From Bifiguratus adelaidae (taxonomy: Eukaryota; Mucoromycota; Endogonomycetes; Endogonales), in assembly GCA_002261195.1 (NCBI GenBank), contig MVBO01000013.1, positions 46,147 through 110,146 of the forward strand: a DNA stretch of 64,000 nt. Reading direction: 5' to 3'. The position numbers and the translations under genes were made by a program. Every line of letters starts with the position of its first letter. The stretch's first letter is position 1. The notes under the pieces were generated by a model. It made no database searches, was not told where the DNA came from, and saw only the letters and a list, made by a program, of their open reading frames with translations. Shown here one piece after another: positions 56,201 through 64,000 of this stretch.

Positions 56201-56717
56201 GCTTGCCATGAGTGACCTGGATGAGGTAAGTCAAGTCAATGCAATCGCAACAGAATTCTAATGTTTCCAAAGTCGGCAAAATCAATACTGCACGAACTGA
56301 AGTTTCGCTACCATTACATTGTTGATCAGTTGGTATATCATTCCACTGTACGCACAGGAGAAACATTTCTACAGCTTGCCAACTTGCTCTTTGGGTAGGT
56401 CTTTCATTGCATGGTGCCTTAAAAGAGACACACAACTCAAATCGGAATTGCAGCGTGCTATTGAACGATAACCTTTTCATGGATAATGCCCCGGCTGCCC
56501 TCGTACCTGGAGGGACAGCGCAAGTGAAAATCTGGCCTCCTGCGCTTGCAAAATGGGTAAGTTGACGTGCCGGCAATGTTTACACATGTTCATTTTGGCC
56601 CAGGTATTTGCCATGCACTACTATTTGTCCTTCTTTCCATATCGCCCCGCTGCCCTCGAATACCTTCGACGTTTGCATCAAAAGTTAATTCTATTACCGG
56701 AACGCTCAAGCGAATGA
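47213..56717 (+). CDS. Giant HYDIN/ASH-like repeat protein, about 3,044 aa
   Basis: Exons join(47213..55021, 55079..55273, 55322..55643, 55698..56050, 56109..56225, 56273..56394, 56454..56556, 56604..56717); the phase closes to a stop at 56715-56717. A first exon of 7.8 kb has no stop. Repeated Ig-like/PapD-like units of the ASPM-SPD-2-HYDIN (ASH) type are visible: LNFGDTDVGTLKSLPIHIYN, LDFGSLVLNSPAIRIFTVDN, INFGICERNERRTRSIVIRN, LEFGICPINSTSSHRGRIVL, LDLGFCYVDSGSKYSQ and LDFSDCCAGIPTKRELVIKN, each a LxFG strand followed by a new strand with N-S/T. Polar linkers rich in Ser, Arg and Lys separate groups. ASH repeats are typical of ciliary and centrosomal proteins. The first intron (55022-55078) needs a GC donor. 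The upstream frame to 47123 has no ATG before 47213. Confidence 0.8.
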
Positions 56718-56829
56718 ACAGTTCCACTTTTTTATAAATCATGTAAAGGAAGAATGTACATAATGAACCCCTTCTAGATGGCGTGTGTTGGTGCGTAGCC
56801 AGTGCACTCAAACATAGAGATTGGATGCC

Positions 56830-57194
56830 TTATACGTATATCCCAACCGCAAGAAAGGCAAAGAGAACTCCCCAGCCTAGTAAGAAGGCTGCCGGAAGCG
56901 CCAGCTGCAACTGAGCAAATACGGAGACCTTACTTTGTCTAAAGAAGTCAATGTAAGAGAAGGCAGCTCGTGAGCCATCGCAAAGAGCACTTACACTCCA
57001 ATATAACTCGTCAAGGCCAAACCGCCCGCAAGGAGTAGAATGGCAAGGTATGGAAACAAAAAGGGACTCACTGGGCCGGCAAATGGACTCCCATTCGTCC
57101 AGAGCTAGAGATGCATGAGTTAGAGATGATTTCGACGGTCATTCTTGCGCTAAAAGCGCCATCGACCACTCACTTGTGTCTTCATCGCGTCCAT
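56830..57194 (-). CDS. OST5: Oligosaccharyltransferase subunit OST5/TMEM258
   Basis: Three exons, complement(56830..56938, 56995..57104, 57174..57194), 79 aa, the usual size. A 7-codon first exon (MDAMKTQ) leads to GPVSPFLFPYLAILLLAGG (helix 1) and a second helix ending GWGVLFAFLAVGIYV, both hallmarks of the family. The protein is a small two-helix subunit of the ER N-glycosylation complex. It would be missed by an ORF-length filter because each exon is short. Intron phases close. Confidence 0.88.
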
Positions 57195-57239
57195 CAGCGA
57201 GTGACGATTGACTCGGTCTGTCGGAACAGATTGTTAGCG

Positions 57240-57268
57240 ATTAATTCATTTACCATAAATGAATTAAT
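57240..57268. repeat. Perfect 13-bp inverted repeat with 3-base loop, upstream of OST5
   Basis: attaattcattta (57240-57252), loop cca, and taaatgaattaat (57256-57268) pair without a mismatch. It lies 46 bases upstream of the OST5 start codon, so it is either a dyad protein-binding site or a hairpin in the transcript leader. Confidence 0.75.
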
Positions 57269-57294
57269 GGGACGTGCACGCGCACCATGTAGCT

Positions 57295-57300
57295 CACGTG
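57295..57300. promoter_or_regulatory. CACGTG box upstream of OST5
   Basis: gctcacgtgcgag, 101 bases upstream of the OST5 start. Same core as the other promoter boxes in the window. Confidence 0.4.
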
Positions 57301-57458
57301 CGAGAGTCCAACATCTGCTTCAAACCAGGACATCGGCAATCTACGTCGATACGCTCAATTACGTGCGCATATTTGAGACAGTGCTGACAATGTATAGTGA
57401 AGAGATTTGATGCGAGCCAAGGCCTGCAAATAATTTTTATTGAATGTCATCTAGACAT

Positions 57459-57990
57459 TTATGCCTTTTGCTCGTTCTTGAACACATATGTCAAACCGCA
57501 CTTGCCGCAGTATTGACGATCATGGTGCCAAGCCATGAAAATACCAGCACCGCAAGTGTTGTTGGGGCACTCACGTCGGAGACGGGTGATCTTGCCGGAC
57601 TCGTCAACCTTGTAGTACTTCAAGACAGCGAGCTTGACCTTCTTCTTCTTGTGCTTGATCTTCTTGGGGGTAGTGTAAGTCTTCTTCTTACGCTTCTTAC
57701 CACCACCGAGAAGCTCAATGTTCAAGTTGAGGGTGGAGCTAGTCTCGATACCGTAAAAGGCGAGATCACTGGCATTGTCCAAAGGCTTGCCAGCGTAAGA
57801 AAGGCACTGCAACTCGGAAGGGATACCTATATGTCATGTATCCTTGAGCACTCTTATCAAGCATAGCCGTAGTCTAGATCGGCGTACCTTCGCGACCTTG
57901 GATCATGGACTTCATCTCGGCCACAGATGTCGAGTTGTGGACATTGAGAGCGAGGGTGTTACCCGCGAGCGATCTAACAAACACTTGCAT
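57459..57990 (-). CDS. RPS31: Ubiquitin-like/ribosomal protein eS31 (S27a) fusion with a divergent ubiquitin moiety
   Basis: Exons complement(57459..57826, 57888..57990), 156 aa. The C-terminal 80 residues are a normal eS31: [20 protein letters not shown], then the zinc finger CPNNTC ... [11 protein letters not shown]. The N-terminal 76 residues keep the ubiquitin length and the terminal GG but share only about 33 of 76 residues with ubiquitin. Of seven lysines only those at 27 and 48 remain. The hydrophobic patch is lost (Ile44 to Ser, Val70 to Asn), and the tail LRLRGG is IELLGG. So this moiety is unlikely to serve as ubiquitin; it may act as a folding chaperone for eS31, cleaved or kept. 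Human FUBI-eS30 and nematode UBL-1-eS31 are parallels. The intron falls at the Gly35 codon. Confidence 0.9.
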
Positions 57991-58706
57991 GGCTATTGTC
58001 GACAGATGAGTATCGTCATAACGTAAATCATCAATACACACCTGTTAACGAGATCGGAAAAGAGGAAGAAAACTTTGACTTGAGCGCGATTTTGTTTATC
58101 GAAGGGCCTAGGAGCGCAACCATAAATTGCCGTCACTCTTATATTATTCAATGGAGTACATCTTGGAGAGCAACTTGTCTTTGCATTGGCAAGGCTAGGG
58201 AGTATTTGATTAGAGACAATTCTAAGGTTTAAAACGGGCATTTCTGTGGTTTGAACTCTGCTGGCAACTGGTCAAACGATGAATTATCAATCGTATCTGC
58301 AGCAACTCCTTAACGGGCAAGGCTGATTGAAGATTTAGATCCGTTTGCCTGCTACTCTGATGGTATGTTCTCATCACCGGTCGCACATCATTCGGCTACT
58401 TTCTTGTTGCGCTAAACAGAAGCTATGGAAATACCGAGCTAATGCTTCTGCGCATTTTGAACCGAGCTTGATTATCGGTGATGCTGTCGCGATCTACACT
58501 GCTAAAAGTGTTCATGCTTAGCTTCAAGTCTCCTAGCAAGCCACGTCATGTGCTCTCTACTCGTTTGCATCGTCTTACAACGAAATCGTGCGCACAAAGG
58601 TCACATCCGGTAAAGTTCTATTCTATTCAATCGGAAATGCGAACGTAAACATTGTGAATGCTAAAGCGGTATAAAGCTTCTAGAAATACCACTTCATGCA
58701 TCCAGA
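57991..58706. other. eS31 promoter and intergenic region, no other gene seen
   Basis: About 700 bases upstream of the eS31 fusion and downstream of the SDR gene. Short frames only, without motifs. A non-coding exon of the eS31 transcript could lie near 58020-58060, where donor- and acceptor-like sites occur, but this is not supported further. Confidence 0.45.
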
Positions 58707-59589
58707 TCAATAGGGAAGCTGTTCGCCTTTGTAGTCCATAAACTTGCCACTGTCCTTAATGGTAATGTTGTCCATGACTTTGAGCATGCCTTCAACGGAC
58801 TCTTGAGTGGTAATCTCAGCTGACATTGTCGAGGTTAGGTCAGTCTTGACAAAACCGGGATGAATGGGAAGAACAATGACACCCTTCGGTTCATAGTAGT
58901 AGGTGAAGACCGTATTCACTGAAAATACAACAGTTAGTACCATGAATTGGGAAAGTATCATACCACTTACGCATATTGACAGCGGCTTTGCTGATAAGAT
59001 AGCTAGCTCCGAGAAGGTTCAGCTTCATTCCTGCGACGAGGGCATTGGATCCGACATTGGAGGAGATAGTGACCAATAGACGACGTTGACGCTTCTCCAG
59101 CAAAGGCATGAAAGTACGTGACACCTCCAGTACGCTAACTACGTTAGCTTCAAAGGTGTTTGTAAACGCTGATGCTTCCCTGCAACGCAAGTCAGCTTGG
59201 GCATTGGATTCTTCACTGCGCACTTACTCTTTCTCGAGATTGAGACCAAAAGCCAAGACGGTTCCAGCACTAGATGAAGTGAGGCTGATTAGCAATCGAT
59301 TACATACGCTGTCTCAACCGACTTACTTGTTCACAATAACGTCCAATCCCTCGGGAGCAATCTTGCTCACTTCGACATAGGCCTGCTTGATGCTATTGAC
59401 ATCGAGAACATCCAATTGCACAATATACAGGTTGTCCGACTTGATTTCTTGTAGCTTGGTCGCAGTTGAAGGATTGCGAACTCCAGCAATCACCTTGTTA
59501 CCCCGCGCAAGTAGTTCCTTGACAAATTCCAACCCAATTCCACGAGAGGCTCCAGTGATAAAGTAGCTCTCGAATGCGTTGCTGCCCAT
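58707..59589 (-). CDS. Short-chain dehydrogenase/reductase, intact copy
   Basis: Exons complement(58707..58918, 58971..59179, 59228..59269, 59327..59589), 241 aa. The cofactor motif is YFITGASRGIGLEF; VIVNNAG spans the first intron. The active site is SSNVGSN (Ser) and YLISKAAVNM (Tyr/Lys). Then HPGFVKTDL follows, typical of C-factor/norsolorinic-acid-ketoreductase-like SDRs. Exons 2 and 3 have the same sizes (42 and 209 nt) as the broken copy at 2905-3808, so the three SDR loci of this window are one family. It is the only intact one. NADP(H)-dependent carbonyl reduction is likely; the substrate is unknown. Confidence 0.92.
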
Positions 59590-60541
59590 TGTTCTTGATT
59601 TCCTTGCTGTTCTTTAGAGAAGAGTTTGTTGATGAGAAAGACAAGGTCTCTGACGTTGCTTATATATACCCCTTTTCTTTAGTCATCTTGGACCACTTGG
59701 ATTTGAGCGAAATCGTCCAAATTTGGACAAATTTGCTGCTGCGCCGATCCCAGCGCTAATCTGCAAGACAAACGCCATGTGCGCATTCATGACTAATATG
59801 CTCATGAAGTATGGGCTTACTAAAATAATTGTCGCTGGCGTATGCCAAGGATATGCGCACATGGGCTATGACTGACGAAACCGCTTAGACCCACCAACAT
59901 ATTATTTCGCTTATTTCCGCCCATCGCTCTTATTTGCACACATTCGGCCTCTCTGAGCCATAGTCCACGCATTGCTTCACATTTCTCATGATAGATTTCT
60001 CTCTTGGTCCATTTGATTGAATGGCCCATGCGGTTAAATAGATATATAGAAGACGTAGCACAAAAGCCTTTTGGCTGTTTACTATCCTTCGACGGCAACT
60101 GGAGTACAAACTGCACATATTTACCACTCGCAACGATAGCAATTGCTAAAGATGCAAAAGGTCTTCGGCCGCCTCTTCATTCTCTTCGTCGCCTAACAAT
60201 CCTGCTATTCGTTCTAGGCAGGTATGTTGGACTGTAACGTTTGCAGGTAGACTAATCACCAGCAGATATATTCACAAGCAGCATGACATACTGGCATTCA
60301 GTTAGTTGCTAAGCTATACATAAGCTACTTTGGACATACAAGGTATTAGCAAAAAATGTCAATCCATACTGCTCAACTCTTGCGAAGTACCCGCTTCTGT
60401 TTTGAACAAAGTGTCTGTCTATCAGTCGTATGGGACGAAGAACATTGCAGCGCATATATGCTTGCATTTCGTGCCTTTGATGAACGCGAACAGCCTTATT
60501 TCAACCCTGAATCCCGTCGCATTGGACGGTGTCTAGCCAAA
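59590..60541. other. Intergenic region, no supported gene
   Basis: Promoter of the intact SDR and 3' flank of RDH54. Frames at 59820-60116 (minus) and 60004-60237 (plus) carry no motif. A frame at 60356-60616 (plus) runs antisense into the last RDH54 exon and is not counted. Confidence 0.5.
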
Positions 60542-63500
60542 TTACTTTACAAAAAGAAAGGTGACGCTATCGATGGATTGGGCGAGTATAGGGTCCTCAA
60601 GGCCGGCATTAGGTAAGATGTGCATCCACGTGTGGAGTTCGTCCAAATTTTCTGGCTTCTCGCCTTCTTCTGGGCAAAATTGACCCTACAGTATTGTCAG
60701 AATGCGTAACGAGTTGGATATCCGCAGAGATCACTCACCAAGCAGGCACAGTTCAACAAGTCGTGGGTCTGACATGGCGTGTCACTGTGGAGTGTAAACA
60801 AGTCACGTAGGTCTTCTAACGAAAACTGATTTTGCGCGGCGTGCTCCTTTTGATCCTGACACGTCGTCTTAATCACAAAGCGATACAATGAGCATACTGT
60901 ACCATGAACGAATCACTCAACCGTTGCTTGGTAATCTGGCGTTGATAGATCTTTTCGTCAATCATTCCCGTTCTTCAGTAGATTCAGTGATTGTTGATTT
61001 CCCTGCGCATAGACACTCACGTCAATAATCTATAAATATGCACTGGTCTAGTTTGACCATCTCGATGTATTCTCGCCATCGCTTGTCGATCAACGCTGAA
61101 GTTTGTTGGCTTACATGAATACCTATGGTAAATTCTACTTTACCTTGGGTTCCTATGTAAGAGCCGCTTTGTGAGTGTGATGTGAATTATAGAGATGGTA
61201 AGCCATCGCAACTCACCAATCGGTATCGAAGAGTATCTAGACGTGAGAAACTCGGTCAGTCATGAATTAGGCATTACTTAATCAGCCCACCAGTCGAGAT
61301 GCTCCAATCAGGTTGAGTCCCATGCCTCCGCTCTTGGAACTCAGTAGGAAAATGACTAAAGCCAAGGTTAGACTGAATACAAACCAAAGACACAAGCTTC
61401 CTCACAGGTCTTGTTTGATTTGTCATTGAATCTGTCAACATATGTTTGCCGTTTGGCGGATGGTGTTGATCTGTCTCGCCTTTGTCAGGAAATCATTGCT
61501 CACAAAAGTCCGACCTACCCATCTAGGCGAAAATAGGAGTATTTGTTTTCTTCGCACAACGTTTGTAAGATGTCGAGGGTTTGGGTATAATTCGATACCA
61601 GTACAAGTTTCTCTTGAGTACTTTGACTGAGCTGGCACAGAAACCTTCGTAAGAACTGGATCTTGCCTAAGACCTCGTGAGGACAAGCTCGCAATCATAA
61701 TCAATCTCATTCTTCAACATTTACCGCTATCAGTGTCGTTTGCTATATTTGCGAATCTGTCATTTGCAGAGAGCGTACCCATCTTAAAGGCAATGGGTAA
61801 GCCGTCCCTCAATATTTCACCGGATGATGAACTCACAGCAAACGCGTCATTCGCTAGCAGTGACGGACAATTGCACAGCTTTTTGAGGGCACCAATGCAG
61901 CTCAGCGATGTCGAGCCATCCAAGAGTGTGTCAGCTCTTTGGCAAATGTGTCGATAGGCAGCCAATTGTGTATCTGTTGGTTTACAAAATAGTACGTATT
62001 CGGCTGGACGGGAGATAACAAGTTGATTAATGAAGGGCGGACAATGCCTGGACTCAAACTTACTTTTGGGTGGCAGATGTTTTGCATGACCTTCCGCGGT
62101 GCGTCGCAGAAGGAACATGCGAGTCATCGTATTGAGCTGAGCGCCGGACCAAATAAGCAAATGAAAGCAAAGTGGAATGAAACGCACCTCCTGACTTCGC
62201 TCTTGGCCGATGTCTCGTTCGTGCGGGCTACAATCCGGTTGTCTCGATCTGATAAACATTCGGAAGTGAGGACGAGTGAACGCGTAACTGTAAAGACGGA
62301 AACTTACCTTACAATTGCGTCCTCAAAGATCTGAAAGGTGCATTTGGATAAGCAATCGCGCGCCTTTCCGAGCCGCAGTCTGACTTACCCTTTTAAACTT
62401 TGCGTAAGATCCAAGCAGCGAAGGATTCACAAAATCAATCATCGCATGGAACTCACCCAAGTCATTCTGAAAATGTGGCATGAGCCATGTATATCGGAAC
62501 AGTAACGTTTACAACCAACCTGAATAGGCGTTCCGGTCAATATGATCCTCTTTGTCGTTTCCATAGCTTTCACGACTTGCACAATCTTGAGATTTTGGCC
62601 CTTCAAACGATGACCTGCACAGAACAATGAGACAAAACGATGTAAAATTGGCGATTTTACTAACCTTCGTCGCTAGAGTAGCATTAACAAGTAGGTAATA
62701 GCAGGAGGAATTAGATACACGTCACCAAACAACTGAAAAGGCTACACCTACCAGACCACGAGATCAAATTTCACCTGTTTCAGATCTTCTTGGATGTTCC
62801 TCAACTGTGCAGATGGCCTAAGCACAGAGCATAGCCGGTATCGAGCACCTACCTTTTCGTAACCAATGATCATGACAGAAAAGACGCGACCATGGATAAA
62901 ATCGTTCAGATTCGCACTCGAGTCCATCACAAAAGTCCTGCATCTGCGATAGTATGAGGTATATATCAAGCTTGGCATGCCGTCAAACCTACCTTTCATC
63001 GCCTAGCCATTTTTTGAACTCCTTCTTCCAATTCTGTAAGAGTGTGAGTGCCCATTATCCAGCTATGGCAATCACACGTACCGCAATAAGCGACGTAGGA
63101 CACACAATCAGTACGCGCCTGGCGATGGGCAGATCACCAAAGAAAGGCGTTTGTTTCATCAATGTCCAGGCCAGAGCGATGGTTTGCAGAGTTTTGCCAA
63201 GTCCCACTTACCAATATTGTTAGTATGCAAATTGTCAGTATCTCGCCTTTGCTCTACTCACTCTCGTCAGCTAATATGGCGCCTTCGCCATCGTAATCTC
63301 TGAAACCCATCACGCATTCGTACAGAAACTGGACCCCTTCTCTTTGATGGTCGCGTAAATGCTGACAGATGATCGGATCAACTACAACATCAACTATGGG
63401 TCGATGCCTCTTTCCATGCGCTTCTTGATAATCGATGGATGGCCTTGGCATGACGAGACTGTTGGGTGAATTGGGGTCGTGTCGGGATTTAACGCTTTTG

Positions 63501-64000
63501 GGTGTCTCCATGTTGATTACATTGGAAATGTCGTGCATGACGGGATTCTGAAACGCTCTCGTATTTGCTCGACCTAGGCAGAGGTAAATTATAATCAGCA
63601 GCAACACAGCATCCAAAAACATACCTCGGGCTCTAAAATCATCTTTAACCTCGTCTTTCTTCTTTCCTTCTGTAAGCATTGATGTCCCTATTCGGGAAAC
63701 AATCTGCGGAGGTGATGAGTAAATGTCACACCTTGTACATCCCAACACACTTGTATCTCCCGTCCAGCAATTCTCAATTCCGTCCCATCCTATGAGTAAT
63801 ATTGGTGAACATCACTGGATTGCCATATCCTTGGACACTATCGCGCTATACCTTGAGAGAATCCTCGGCTATACTCAATGAAGCCTTTCCTATCCTATCA
63901 CAGGTATTGTGCTCGATGAATATCCGCTACGCAGGAATAAAGACCATCATCGACTTACATTTTACCTTCCGAGGTCTTGAGGATGCCTTCTTCATTTTCA
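60542..64000 (-). CDS. RDH54: RAD54B/Rdh54 SNF2-family DNA translocase, 5' end outside the window
   Basis: Many small exons separated by 45-65-nt introns. From the N-terminal side: a segment WDGTELRIAGREIQ, then HLRDHQREGVQFLYECVMGF, motif I ILADE(M)GLGKTLQT with an intron inside the Met codon, VLIVCPTSLIANWKKEFKKW, motif II DEGHRLKG, motif III LTGTPIQNDLGEFHAMIDFV, then FLLRRTA, VLVSNYTQTLDILQ, the helicase C part RLDGSTPSAKRQTYVDRFND, LLSSKSGGMGLNLIGASRL, FDTDWNPSVDRQAMARIHRDGQ, and the end DLRDLFTLHSDTPCQTHDLL with LEDPILAQSIDSVTF. GDGxGILADEM and CVMG favour Rdh54/RAD54B over Rad54. It remodels Rad51/Dmc1 filaments in recombination. The stop is TAA at 60542-60544. The start lies beyond base 64000. 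Confidence 0.92.

Noticed and set aside
60356-60616. An 86-codon plus-strand frame near 60.4 kb
   Set aside because: Its end lies antisense to the last exon of RDH54, whose frame carries the family's conserved ending; no independent motif.

Overview
The window is nuclear DNA from a fungus. The genes are protein-coding, tightly packed on both strands, and split by many short introns of about 45-60 nt with GTRAGT-type donors and TAG/CAG acceptors. The gene set is fungal: a Kre6/Skn1 glucan-synthesis protein, a Kre9/Knh1-domain wall protein, verprolin, Rheb, a DHA1-type MFS transporter and a DUF3074 protein. The phylum cannot be settled from sequence reading alone. All exon coordinates are my own hand predictions; where a join is given, the splice phases were checked to close the frame.

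Layout. 0-11 kb: the tail of an unknown gene, an MFS transporter, a short-chain dehydrogenase (SDR) broken by a 14-bp duplication, a DUF3074 protein and a large BK-type potassium channel. 11-16 kb: KRE6/SKN1 and a second, decayed SDR. 16-26 kb: an unrecognised disordered protein, an Hlj1-type ER J-protein, the recombination mediator SWI5 abutting the histidine methyltransferase HPM1, a MEIOB-like OB-fold protein, and a hexokinase pseudogene. 26-35.9 kb: verprolin, Rheb, an isoaspartyl peptidase, a TMEM170 protein, MCM10, S-adenosylmethionine synthetase and the U4/U6.U5 factor SAD1. 35.9-47 kb: PUS3, a metallo-beta-lactamase-fold pseudogene, deoxyhypusine synthase, an ABHD12-like lipase, a Kre9-domain membrane protein, a quinone oxidoreductase, a leucine-rich-repeat protein and a disordered protein. 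47-57 kb: one gene for a protein of about 3,044 aa built of HYDIN/ASH-like repeats. 57-64 kb: OST5/TMEM258, a ubiquitin-like-eS31 fusion, an intact SDR and the 3' part of RDH54/RAD54B.

Themes. Recombination and replication functions recur (SWI5, MEIOB-like, MCM10, RDH54). Four loci are clearly broken (two SDRs, hexokinase, metallo-beta-lactamase), which is a lot for 64 kb of compact fungal DNA. Short divergent promoters repeatedly carry a CACGTG box. Points most worth checking are the very divergent ubiquitin moiety on eS31, the giant HYDIN-like gene, the TAAATG junction of HPM1 and SWI5, and several GC-AG and possibly ultra-short introns.
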